NCBI GenBank assembly: GCA_031002005.1
Contig: CM061921.1
Location: 125,270,597 to 125,334,596 of the forward strand
Reading direction: 5' to 3'
Length of the DNA: 64,000 nucleotides
Source: Vandiemenella viatica
Lineage: Eukaryota; Arthropoda; Insecta; Orthoptera; Morabidae
Numbering within the stretch: position 1 is the first letter of the stretch; each line of letters begins with the position of its first letter. This document shows positions 29,973 to 41,600 of the stretch, one piece after another. The notes below the pieces were generated by a model. It saw only the letters and a program-made list of their open reading frames with translations, did not search any database and was not told the DNA's origin. The translations under genes were made by a program, and so were the position numbers.

Positions 29973-32900
29973 ATGTTTAAGATTAATACGCTGAATGCAA
30001 GAGGCATAGCATCGGAAAACAAACAACAATTGGTTATGCCTTTTCTACACCGATCCAGAACGCAAATCCTATTTTTACAAGAAACAAATATTGGAGCAGC
30101 TTCCGGCAGTTTTCTCTATTCACATCTATCTTGTGCCATCAATCCGAGCGCACATGTATCCAGCGGAACGCTAATTGTCACCAGAGTTGGAAATTTCGGA
30201 AACCAGCAAATCATCTATCCTGGTTACGCACAAGCAGTGCAGTTAAATTTGTCAGGACAAAAGACACACTTAATTAATGTCTACCTTCCTCACTGTCTCC
30301 AAATCAAGTACTCAACTATATTAAATGCTTCCTGAGATCACTTGACGCGATGGATATGGTCATAATTGGCGGTGACTGCAATGTCACCACCGATAAAATA
30401 GAACTCCTTTCATTGAAAGGAAAACAGTACTCTCCAGTACTCTAAGAAAGCTCCTGATGGATTTCGAACTGGAGGATATTTGGCGGCATCATCATCCTGG
30501 TATAGCTGGATATACATACGCTTCTAAGCCACGGTCCAGATTAGACAGGTTCTATATCAAGAGGAGGTGGTTAACCAACACCTACAGCAGTGAAATTCTA
30601 CCTACCTTTTCTGACCATTGTGCAGTACTGTTTTATTTCAGGACATCTCAAAATGGAATGAAATCTCCATATTGGAGATTTAATAATACCCTCCTAGAGG
30701 ATGAATGCTTCAAGGAAATGATCGAAAATATCATTACATCATACAAGACTAAAATTCAGTTTTGTAATGATTCGGTACTGCGAATCTGGGACGAGTTTAA
30801 AGCAGAAATTAAATTAGTCACACAGGACTATACAAAAATGATTACCCAACAACAGCGTGATCTAGTAAATCATTTAAACGGCTTTTTATGCACAATATTA
30901 ATAAAGACGTACTCTCAGAAACGGAAAAGAACGAGATGGAAGCTATTAAAGACACACTAAAAAAGCACTACGGACAGCGAGTTTCCGAAGAAGCTGCCTT
31001 GAAAGAAACCACATACATCAACGATGGAAACTCACCCAATTTCTTCTTCCTTCACTTAGAAAGAGAGATAAAAACAAAAAATACCTATTCGAACTCTATT
31101 AATCAACAACACTATTGTTGCCGACCAAACTGCCATCAACGCTCATGTGAGAAGCCACTTCGTCCACTTTTACGCAATGAGTAATAATACTAGCCTAGAT
31201 GTTCCGGATCTATTTTCATCCCTACCGGAACTGGAGACTGAAGACCTAGAGTTCCTACTCGACGATATAACCATTGACGAACTCACTATTGCACTTAAGG
31301 AAACAAAAAATGAGAAAGCACCAGGATTTGATGGTTTAACTCCGGAATTTTATAAAGCCTTTTGGCGTTCAATATCTGCCATGTTTAAAACAGTAGTAGA
31401 CTTCGCCCTCTCCAAGCATATTCTTCCGTTCTCGATGCAGAAGGCAGTTTTGGTTTTAATACCCAAGAAAGGAGACCTCTCTCAACTTGGCAACTGGCGC
31501 CCCATTTCGTTGCTAAACGGCGACTACAAAGTAATAGCAAAGGCTATTGCTAAACGAATCTCGGCTGTTCTTCACAAAATAATAAATCCCGACCAGACAT
31601 ACTGCATCCCCAACAGGTCAATTCAGACAAACCTACACGTTTTCCGAGATGTATTTCATATGTGCAACAAGCAACAGCTACCGTTAGCAACAATATCTCT
31701 CGATCAAGCAGGTGCCTTTGATCGTGTTGACCACATCTACCTATTTCATCTGATGCAGATTTTAAAATTCCCTCAGGAAATAATAAGTAACATCACAACG
31801 TTGTACACAAACGCAAAATGTCTTATACCAATGGGGAACAGCATGCTAGCACCAGTGGAAGTTAAACGTGGGATAAAGCAGGGTGACCCACTTTCTGGAA
31901 TACTTTTTACAATATCCATTGAACCTTTATTAGCTCTATGTTGACGCCGCCTACGTAATTGGGGATTGCAAATACCAAGGTCTCCTCGGCCGTTAGTCGT
32001 ATCAGCATATGCTGACGACGTCACAGTGTTCTTAACAGATAATGAAGGAATACTGGAACTGCAAAGAACTTACAATATATACGGCAAGGCCTCGGGAGAA
32101 TGCCTCAACTACGGAAAATCTGAAGGTCTTTTCTCTGGTTCATGGATCTCCAGAACAGATACGCCTCTCAAAATTACGTGGAAGCGCGATGGTATGAAAC
32201 TACTGGGCATCCACTTTGGAAATACACAAGACGATGACCAAAACAACTGGGAAAATCTCCATAGAAAAATAAAAACGTGCGTTGAAAGATGGAAACGTCT
32301 CTACCACATCACGTCTCTATAGGGCAGGAAGATATTAATCAACCAATTACTTGGGTCAAAGTTAGTGTATGTCTGCTCCGTTCTTCAACCACCCGAAGTC
32401 TTTGTACGTCAACTTCATCTTCGGTTCCTCGACTTCTTGTGGACTGGAAAACATTGGCTAAGTCAAGATGTCGTCTTCTCTAATACCCGCAACGGTGGAA
32501 TGGGACTAACACATTTGGGAGCAAAAATTAGAACGTTTCGAAACGATAGTAAATAACGACCAAAAGGAAAAAGCAAGAAAAAAACATATTATTTTACCTG
32601 GCGCAACTAAATTTGTCAACCAATCCGAACAGACATGACGTAACACTATTTATGCATACAACACCAAGCGAAGCATATCTCCAAACCCTTAATTCCTTCT
32701 ACAAATTGGTCGTACAAACTTGGCGTGAGGAAACCAAAGCCAATAAACAAACCTGAAACGATTGCCTCTTTGGATAGCCATCCACTTTCCATCTACACTC
32801 TTTATTCCAGAATGGCGACATATGGGCGCTGAGGTGGTCGGAGACTTACTGACAGCAGATACATCTTAGAATCCAATCACACTACTTATGAACGAATCCG

Positions 32901-33676
32901 ACTTGACAATTCCTACAAGACGACGGCTATGCTGAAACTACCTCCGTGTGAAAACCTATTTTGCACATCACTTGATGCCAGTAACTGTGACCTCAGAAAT
33001 TACAAGGCCAAGGTTCTTAGTCTGTCTCAACGAAGAGTGGGTGAAACTTCCATCAAGGAGGAAGAAACTCTATGAAATATTTCTAGCAACATTAACACCA
33101 GTTACGACGTTACACCGAAGCAGCGTTTACGTGAATGGCCGGTTAAACTGGACAAATTTGTATCGAAAACCGTGTAACAGCCTTGATTTGGATATAGTCT
33201 GGCGCTTCCTCAACGAGAGTCTTACGACGCCAGTAAAACTACACCAGTGGAACATGAGAAACGATAATCTTTGCCCTTGGTGTCAAACAGAGGGCACGAT
33301 GAAACATATGTTTCTCGAGTGTCATTAAACATCTGACATCTGGAGGTTAATATATTTGCTCCTCCAGAGCATATTAGGTACTTCACCTCCAAGCAACGTC
33401 TTAGTTGTTCTGTGTTCAAATAATCAGAATACGCAAAACTAACTCTTTATTTTCTATGTAATATTGTGTCTGTCTACAGTTTACAGGTGTTACATCTGGT
33501 CACTTGAAACCAATATTCTTACTGTTAAGTGTAAGTCTGTTTTTATTAAAAGAATTAAATGGAGAATCTGTGTTGAACTGATAAGAGCGAAGAGGAGAAA
33601 TAAAATTAAAGAGTGTACCGATTTTTGGAACTATAATAATGCAATGGGCTCAGATCTAAGTGTGTCCTTCGAATAA
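29973..33676 (+). pseudogene. Tx1/L1-type LINE ORF2 (endonuclease and reverse transcriptase)
   Basis: Endonuclease motifs: TLNARGI, LFLQETN (catalytic Glu), INVYLP, GGDCNVT, SRLDRFYI and FSDHCAV. Reverse transcriptase motifs: KAPGFDGLTPEFYKAFW, LIPKKGDLSQLGNWRPISLL, motif A ISLDQAGAFDRVDH, GIKQGDPLSG and motif C SAYADDVTVFL. A YADD box with this order is typical of the L1/Tx1 group. The C terminus has CPWCQTEGTMKHMFLEC and the basic IKRIKWRICVELIRAKRR. Frames break near 30335, 30450, 30960, 31180, 31942 and 32500. It is a dead copy about 3.7 kb long. Confidence 0.88.
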
Positions 33677-34149
33677 GAAACTAAAGTCGCTAACTAAAAG
33701 TCTGTTAATATATAGAACAATAAAGTATTTTTTCCTTTGAAGATATTGTTCAAAAATGAATACTGAGTAGTCTCCATGTCTTGTAGTGTTAGTTTTAAGC
33801 TACAATTGTTGAAGCACAAATGTACTTTTTGTAATGTAGTTTGTATATAAAATAAGTTGTACTTATACCTGTACCTGAGTATAAGATGTGATGTGACTAT
33901 TATCATCCATTGAAACTGATATTCTTTATGGGGAAGATTTGAACCAAGGCAATATGAAAATAATTATACTATTTAAAAGAATTTTGATGTTGGTACCACA
34001 TATTATAATTTTATTTCAGTGGTTTAGATTTTGTAATGTTCTTATTAGAGAGTAGATCAAGGAATTGTATAAACTATGATTTTATTGCACTGCCTTAATA
34101 TTGGTTTTGTATTGTGGAAGTGTAATGAAACATTCAACTATCAAAAAAA
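33677..34149. other. Between two LINEs, nothing recognised
   Basis: AT-rich DNA, probably including the 3' UTR of the Tx1-type element. No other signal. Confidence 0.4.
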
Positions 34150-34735
34150 ATCTATCTGTCCCACACATAATACTTATTAATCGCTTTTGGGCTTTGAACA
34201 CTTTGTCTCTATTGGTAGAATTGCCCAGATTATTATTCCAGTAGACATTAATGAGTGAAAATAAGCAAATAAACTAGCTGCCTCATAGAGTGATCACCTA
34301 TAGCTGAAATTGTATGAATTTCAAATATGGCTGCACCCAATCGCCTTAGTAAGTCATTAACATGTACTGTACCTTCCAATTTAAATAATGATCAATATGC
34401 AAACCTAGAAATTTCACACACTCCACCTCTTGAATGGAGTGGCCTGCAAATTGTATGCCTATATCTGGAGTTAATCAGTGTGATGTACTGAATTGCATGT
34501 GTTGAGTTTTATTAAAGTTTAAAGACATGCCATTGGCTGTAAACCATTTATTAATAATGTCAAAAACATAATCTGAAATATGTTTTTTTAGATAAATCTG
34601 CAGTAAATTCCTATGTTTGTGTCATCTGCAAATTAGACAAATTTTGAGTTTTTAGATATATAAAAAACAAAACTGGCCCAAGTATAGAACCATGAGGTAC
34701 TCCACATCTAATTAATACCCATTTGGCTTCAAGGA
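34150..34735 (-). pseudogene. LINE reverse transcriptase fragment, minus
   Basis: The minus strand from about 34730 gives CGVPHGSILGPVLFFIYI, a broken FADDTN region, INKWFTANGMSLNFNKTQHM, VECVKFLGLHIDHYLNWK and, at the low end, STNRDKVFKAQKRLISIMC. These are motif B to thumb of a jockey/CR1-group LINE related to the 26-kb copy. Numerous stops are present. Confidence 0.78.
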
Positions 34736-34746
34736 CTACGAACATA

Positions 34747-34895
34747 AACTTTCAGGGCTTTACGCCTCATCGATATCACTAGAGGCGGAAGAGGATTTGT
34801 GATAAGGAACGAGAAGGAATTTGGTCACGGCCTCTTAAAGTATCTGTCATAATCCACGTCTCACTGCGCACCCACCATAAGTAAAAGTTGCGACT
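34747..34895 (-). repeat. SINE family A copy with internal deletion
   Basis: GGCTTTACGCCTCATCGATA, AGGAACGAGAAGGAATTTGG and ACGGCCTCTTAAAG, then a jump to the head-type CACTGCGCACCCACC. The central ATGCCGGGATG and TTTGGGTTTT blocks are missing. Confidence 0.65.
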
Positions 34896-35130
34896 CACTA
34901 ATTGCAGATCGAAGCGTCATCGGTTCGAATCTCAGTCTTGGTTGCAAAATTTAAAAAATCCTTAACTGCACCTCCAATTCTGACACGACAGAATGCTTCC
35001 GTGATTCGTATCCCATGTTAAGTTGTGGGATTACTGGATTATGTAAGTTAGCGCACTATACCACCTGGCAGCCGAACAATCCTTTGCATCTCCTGGCCAA
35101 TAGTACATACGACAATTTGATTTGATTCCT
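34895..35130 (+). repeat. SINE family B, second copy
   Basis: B box GGTTCGAATCTCAGTCTTGG near 34920-34940, middle AAAATCCTTAACTGCACC, and the 3' pattern CACCTGGCAGCCGAACAATC, TCTCCTGGCCAATAGTAC, ACGACAATTTGATTTGA, matching 7720-7985. Confidence 0.75.
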
Positions 35131-35566
35131 TATACATTATTACTACCCAGTGTTAATAAAGAGCAGACTCATCATTCACCTTATTAAAAGCTAGATACTT
35201 CAAGAAACTGAATATGACGACTCATATCCAGACGATGCTCATTATCTTATGGTCCTGGCACACAGTACAGTCTACATCCATTATTCTCATTAAGTATTTA
35301 TCCCGATTGAACCTATTTCCTCCGTTTGTTTAAAACACCAGATCTCGATTCCTCTTCTGCTATCACGGGAAACTTTCTGCCTGAAGCGAAAGGTTCCGGC
35401 AGATGTTTTCATACATCATAAACGTTCTTAGGCTCGAAATTATCAGTGCCTGGTGAAATAGGATTGGTGACTTATTGGCAGTCTGAGAAGCAAGATACAA
35501 TGGAATAAAGAATTATGAACTTGGTTTTCACCTTTAATTTAAACTGCGTATGTTTTCGCGGATTAT
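35131..35566. other. Intergenic, nothing recognised
   Basis: No coding similarity or repeat family recognised. Confidence 0.4.
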
Positions 35567-35639
35567 TATTATTATTATTATTACTCCGCGATTCACTAAA
35601 AGTGTGTGGCGGAGGGTGCATTGCACCTTTCGAAAACGG

Positions 35640-35765
35640 TTATGGTTTGGAAGGGTTATAAGGGATATGGCAGGAGGCGCCCATGGGCTATTGTGAGGAA
35701 CCATACTCGCATTCGCGTGGAGTGATCTGGGAAAACCATGGAAAACCCAGATCAGGATGGCTGGA
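35640..35765 (-). repeat. SINE family A fragment in the LINE 3' UTR
   Basis: Contains GCATTCGCGTGGAGTGATCT and CCATGGAAAACCCAGATC, blocks of the family A body, with a truncated 3' part. It lies between the LINE stop codon and its terminal (ATT)n. Confidence 0.6.
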
Positions 35766-37030
35766 GTGCTTTATCGAAAGCTACTCCTGTCGGATTTTAA
35801 GTTACCTCGCCCGGTAAATCCTTTCTATTCCACTCCCTAATCGCTCGTGGGAAAAATGAGTACAGAATTGAATCGGTTCTGGCACTGATTTCTCTTATCT
35901 TATTTTCGCGGTCATTTCGAGATATGAATGTTGCCGGTAGCAATATTAGCTGGCTGTCATTCCGAAATACGTCTGTCGTGAATTTTTCAATTAGCTTCCG
36001 TCGAGAGCAACGCCTTCGGTGTTCCAGGTCTTCCCAACCTAACTCTTTCAACATCGCACTTATGCTTTCCCTCCAACTACATATACCTGTCACGAATCGG
36101 GCGGCTCTTCTTTGGACTTCTCTAAAGCCTCCATTAACCCCTTTTGATGGGGACCCCATACAGAACAACAATACTCCAAGTGAGGATGTACTAGTGACTT
36201 GTATACAATCGATTTACCTTCCTGAGTGTATTGATTTAAATTACGACCTAGAAATCGGAGCATATGATTTGCTTTTCCCATTACATTCTCGATATGCTCA
36301 TTCCACGACAAATTATTACGAATTGTTACCCCTAGGTATTTAGCGGAATCTACCGTTCTAAGGGCAGTGCCATTAATCGTATATTCATAGTTAAATGGTG
36401 TCACCTTTTTACTTACACGCATGACTTGGCACTTTTTAGCGTTTAACTCCAACTGCCAATCGTTACACCACGCAATTATTTTCATAATATCGTCTTGTTA
36501 CAAAGCGCAGTCGTCCTGGGTTTTTATTTCGCGATAAATAATACCATCATCGGCAAATATTCTTTTCATCCCCCCTATTGTGTCGCATAGATCATTGATG
36601 TATATGAGAAACAACAGAGGCCCTAACACGCTTCCCTGGGGAACTCCAGACCCCACTTCAGTAAGTGATGAACGCTCACCGTCGAGAACTACACACTGTG
36701 TTCTGCACTTCAGGGAGTCTGCAACCCAGTCGCATATTTGTCTAGATATGCCGTAACCGCGAAGTTTCCTAAGTAACCTAGTGTGGGGCACAGTGTCGAA
36801 AGCTTTTTTAAAGTCTAATAGAACCAAATCAACCTGGGATTGCTCATCTATAATACGGCTCAAGTCGTGAAGTAGAAGTCAAGTTGTGTTTCGCAGCATC
36901 GGCCTTTTCTGAATCCATGTTGATTTGGATTTAAAAGCTCACCTTCATCCAAGAACCGCATGACATTTGAATAGATGATATGTTCTAAAATCCTGCAAAA
37001 TATTGAAGTTAACGAGATCGGCCTATAATT

Positions 37031-37176
37031 CTGAAGGAAGCATCCCGGCATTCGCCTGGAGTGATTTGGGGAAACCATGGAAAACCCAAATCTGGATGCC
37101 CGGACGGGGATTCGAACCGCCGTCCTCCCGAATGCGAGGCCAGAACGCTATCCGTTACACCACCATGCTCGGTGCG
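37031..37176 (-). repeat. SINE family A copy with intact tRNA-like head, inside LINE RT
   Basis: On the minus strand the head reads GGTGGTGTAACGGATAGCGT (A box), CGCATTCGGGAGGACGGC and GGTTCGAATCCCCGTCC (B box), then the body CATCCAGATTTGGGTTTTCC to ATGCCGGGATGCTTCC. This is the best-preserved head in the window. It replaces about 150 nt of RT between KAPGPDG and NYRPIS. Confidence 0.88.
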
Positions 37177-37618
37177 TATCTTGAGTAAAATCTTGTAGGA
37201 ATACCGTCTGGTCCGGGAGCCTTATTGGTTTTTACATTCATAAGCACTTTAGTTATTCCCTCGACATCAAGAGCGAGATCATTCATAATTTCGTCGGTAC
37301 GATTGTTAAATATCGGTATCTCCTCTGAGTTTTCTATCGTGAAAGCCTTTTTAAATGTATCATTCAAAATTTCTGCTTTCTCTACGCTTGTTTCTTTAAT
37401 CAGCGACGGCATAACCTTACAAGAGCCTCTTATTACTTTGATATATGACCAAAACTTTTTTGGATTTGTAATCAGATCTTCGGATAAATTCCTGGCTTGG
37501 AATTCTTTAAACGCATCGCGCATTGCCTTACGTACCTTGCGATTACTCGTCAAATATATCGGCCCATCTCCTCCTTTTCATTAGTGTTGAATCTTCATAT
37601 TTCTTATTTGTTTCTATA

Positions 37619-37735
37619 TGTTTTTATGCTTCATCTACGTCGAAGTTATTAGAGGCGAGAAGGAACTGGGGGCAAGAAATGGAAAGGAATTCGGCCATAG
37701 TATTTTGAGGGACCTATCTCGGCATTTACCCGTTT
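37619..37735 (-). repeat. SINE family A fragment
   Basis: TTTATGCTTCATCTACGTCG, AAGAAATGGAAAGGAATTCG and TCTCGGCATTTACCC correspond to the 3' half of the family A body. Confidence 0.65.
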
Positions 37736-38639
37736 CTTATTTGCTAACCTAATTCCACATTTGTCACTGGATCTAATTCCGTCAAACATTCCACCCAGTA
37801 TACATTCCAAATCGTTTTTCTGGCAAATGAGAATATCGCATAATATTCCTCAGCTGTAACAATGGTTATCCATGACTTTGGGCCAAATTTAGAAAATCGC
37901 TAACACAGCTAAAATTCTTTAATGGGCAAAACCCCGGTATTCAGTAGCCATATTATTAATGTTTCACTGAGGAACTCCATAAAGAAGAAAGATCCTTTAC
38001 ACCCTTAAAAAAAGATCAATTTAGGTGACAACACTAATAACACCTACAAGTACGATCCTCACTGGAAATTTCTAACTTCGGTTTCTTGCAGCTATCTTCT
38101 TTCATTTGGTTACATAAGCATAAATGTGATTGTTTCATATTATTCACCGGCTTTACCAAGACAAATGATCTTGTCTTCGGCTCCGCTCTTGTTAGAAGTA
38201 TGAAACTCTTGCAGACTCAGAAGAAAACTTGATACTGAATCTAGAATAAGTGATTATCAGAACACATCAGAACTTTATTTTTAGTACTTTATTTTAGTAG
38301 TTAAATTATCTAAATTCTATATCATACAAACAGTATTTGTTGATCAAATCATTATCATTACTACATAATTAAACTGTAGAAAAGTTGTGACTGTACATAA
38401 AATTTATTTCAGAAAGAGTAATTTTGCATGTAAGCTGCTTATGACAGAGTTGAAAAACCGTAAAATTAGGAATATTTGTCTGTCTATGTGTCTGTTCGTG
38501 AATTGAACAAAATCTAATGGACGGATTATAACGAAACTGCACATATTGAAAGCTTATGTCATTTTTCTAACCGATTTCAAAAAAAGGAGGAGGATGTCAA
38601 TTCATCTGTATTTTTTTTTGTATTTTTTTTTTTTTTTTG
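37736..38639. other. Unassigned repeat-like DNA
   Basis: No gene. The segment near 38455-38560 (TGTCTGTCTATGTGTCTGTT and AATCTAATGGACGGATTATA) resembles segments near 44230-44280, 44405-44440 and 44550-44585 on the other side of the satellite, so both flanks derive from one repeat type. Confidence 0.45.
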
Positions 38640-41600
38640 TGTATGTTCAGCTATATCTTCCCCAATTATGAACCGATTTAAATGAAATTTTTTTAGTGAT
38701 TAGGATATACCTCCAAAGTGATCATATATGAATTTCACTATGAAAACACGCCTTGTACCTCTTTACACTCCTTAATTTTTATACAAACCCACATTTTTTT
38801 ACCAGATTTCGATGGAACATTGGACATGTATTGTCGAAAATAAAGAGAAAAATAGTCAACTTTTTGTTTGAAAAAAAACTGAACCCCTCTACCCATATCC
38901 ACCACCTTAATTTTTGTCAATGTTCTTTATACAAAGCTACAGTCGACACCATTTAAATGATCTCCATTAAAGTTGTCATATAAATGTAATTTTTCATGGA
39001 GAAGGTTTCTGACTAAAAAAAAAAAATAATAAAACCACCCCACCATAACCTGTGAGATCATTCTTGACCTTTTCTCAGATCTTAATATTGAGCAGCTCGT
39101 TACTGAACCAACGCGATGCCACAACGATAACGAAAACATTTTAGATATTCTCGTTACAAATAGGCCTGAATTATTCACGGATATTTCTACCACCATGGGA
39201 ATAAATGATCATAAAGCTGTAATTGCTTCAGTAAAATTAACAGCCGCGCGCAAAAAGAAAAAAGAAAGGGTAGTTTACAGGTTCGGAAAGGGCCCAAATG
39301 AGAGTTTAAGAAAGATTTTGAGGGATAATTACATTACCTTTATAGAACGAAGAGGCTCGGTTGAAGAGATGTGGCTTCGATTCATGAATATAGTACGGGA
39401 AGGTATGGACTTACATAAACCGAAAAGGACAATCAGGGATGGGAACGATCCACCGTGGTATACACGTGAAGTCAAAAGGTTACTTAAAAAGCAAAGGAAG
39501 ATACATGCACTCTCAAAAAGGACGATTTATAGGAGTGATTTAGAAAAGTTAGCTGTTACAAGAGGACATGTCAAGAATGCGATGCGCGAGGCCTTTAATG
39601 ACTTTCGTTGCAACTCACTTTCCAAGAGCCTCATCGAAAATCCCAAGAAATCATGATCGTATGTAAAAAAGGTAAGTGGTTGTGACAACAGTATGCAAGT
39701 TCTACTACAAGACGGTCGGGAAGTTGATGACAGCCACGAATAGGCTACTGTATTTAACACCGAATTTAAAAAAATCTTTCACTGACGAAAACATGTAAAA
39801 CATTCCCGTTTTTCCACGGCGTGTAGAATTTGAGATGGATCCAGTATAAATTGATAGTGTAGGTATCATAAAGCAATTAAAGCTCCTGAAGTGGGGGAAT
39901 GCGCCGGGTCCCGATGGTATACCAGTAAGAGTATTTTCGGAATACGCGGAAGAAATAGAACCATTTCTGTCAGATATATTTCTTAAAACTTTAGAGGAAA
40001 GAAAAGCACCTTCTGACTGGAAAATAGCGCCAGTGATTCCCGTTGTCAAGAAAGGAGATCGGAGAGATCCTAGGAATTATCAACCCATATCTCTAACATC
40101 TGTTTACAGTGGAATTCTGGAGCATGTCATATGCTCTAACGTTATGAAGTTTCTAGATGAAAACGAGTTACTTACAGCAAACCAACTCGGACTTCGGAAG
40201 AACCGATCGTGTGAAACGCAACTGGCTCTATTTTCGCATGACGTAATGAAAGTTATTTTCTAACTGGTCGGTCACAGTATGTCGTTGTTGACGGCGAAGC
40301 CTCTTCAAAGCTAGATGTTACTTCGGGCGTTCCTCAAGGAAGTGTAATAGGACCACTTCTTTTCTTAATTTTTATAAATGATATCGTTGACAACGTTAAC
40401 TGCAGGATACATTTTTTTGCTTATGATGCACTTATTTATAGGGAAGTGAGGTGCTCTGACGATTGCTTAGAACTTCAGCGCGATCTGGATGTTATTTCGG
40501 AAAGGTGCCGTAAATGGCAGCTTACAATTAATTGCAAAAAGTGCAAGGCAATGCAAATAAGTAATAAAAAGACCTCGTTTGCTTACGAGTAGAGAGTTAA
40601 CAATTCATTTTTTGACACTGTGGATTCCCTGAAGTATCTAGGCGTAACTGTACAAAGCAACATGAAATGGGACTTGCACATAACTTTCGTCGTAGGCAAA
40701 GCTAATTCTAAACTACGATTTATGGGTCGAATTTTGAGAAGTTGTAATGCTCATACAAAGGAAATAGTGTACAAAACACTAGTGCATCCACATTTGGAAT
40801 ACTGTTGTGGAATTTGGGAACTGTATCGCAAAGGATTGATTGACATGTTAGAGAAAGTACAGAGGAGAGCCGCTCGATTCGTGACTGCTTGTTACAATCC
40901 TTACGTAAGTGTCACAGAGCTGATACGCGGGTTGGGCTGGGATTGTTTGGTGGACAGACGACGTCGTTTTCGTTTGAATTTGTTGGAGATTAAGTGAAAA
41001 TCTTTAATTTACGAGTGCAACGAAATATTTCTTCCGCCAACCTATTTAGGTCGCAATGACAGGATGTATAAGATTAGAGAAATAAGATGCCGTACTGATA
41101 CATTTATGTATTCCTTCTTTCCTCGTTCTGTTCGGGATTGGAATGCACTGAATTAGGATTGGTGCTTAGCACCCTCTGCCACCCACAGTTATTGTGATTT
41201 GCAGAGTATATATGTAGATGTAGATCTCCCCAATTACATAATTAATTTTATACAAACCTATATTTCTTATCTGATTTTGATTGTACTTTGCAAATGTATA
41301 CTTTAAAATAAATATAAAAATTCTGTCAACATTTGTCCGCCAAAGCTCAACCCTCTGAATCCTTCCACCCCTTAATTTTTGTCAATGTTCTTTATAAAAA
41401 AAACTACATTCGATACCGGTTAACCGATTACCATAAAAGTTGGCATATACATGGAATTTTTCATGGAGAATATTTCTGACCAAAAAAATAAAAATCACTC
41501 CTCTCCCCCTTAATTTTATACAATGCTATATTTCTTGTCTGATTTTGATTGAACTTTGCAAATGTATACTTTAAAATAAAGAGAAAAATCTTGTCAATAT

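Larger units (their letters stand above)
35567..37600 (-). pseudogene. CR1/jockey-group LINE, minus, interrupted by SINEs
   Basis: Read from about 37590 downward: linker (MRDAFKEFQARNLSEDLITN, KFWSYIKVIRG), KAPGPDGIPTRFY, NYRPISLTSIFCRILEHIIY, NQHGFRKGRCCETQLDF, motif A VDLVLLDFKKAFDTVPHTRL, motif B SGVPQGSVLGPLLFLIYIND, motif C RIFADDGIIYREI, and the C-terminal part (WNEHIENVMGKANHMLRFLG, LVHPHLEYCCSVWGPHQKGL, ILYSFFPRAIREWNRKDLP). Its 3' end has an (ATT)n run at 35567-35582. SINE sequence lies in the 3' UTR (35640-35765) and inside the RT (37031-37176). Frames break near 36485, 36500, 36860 and at the SINE. Confidence 0.88.
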
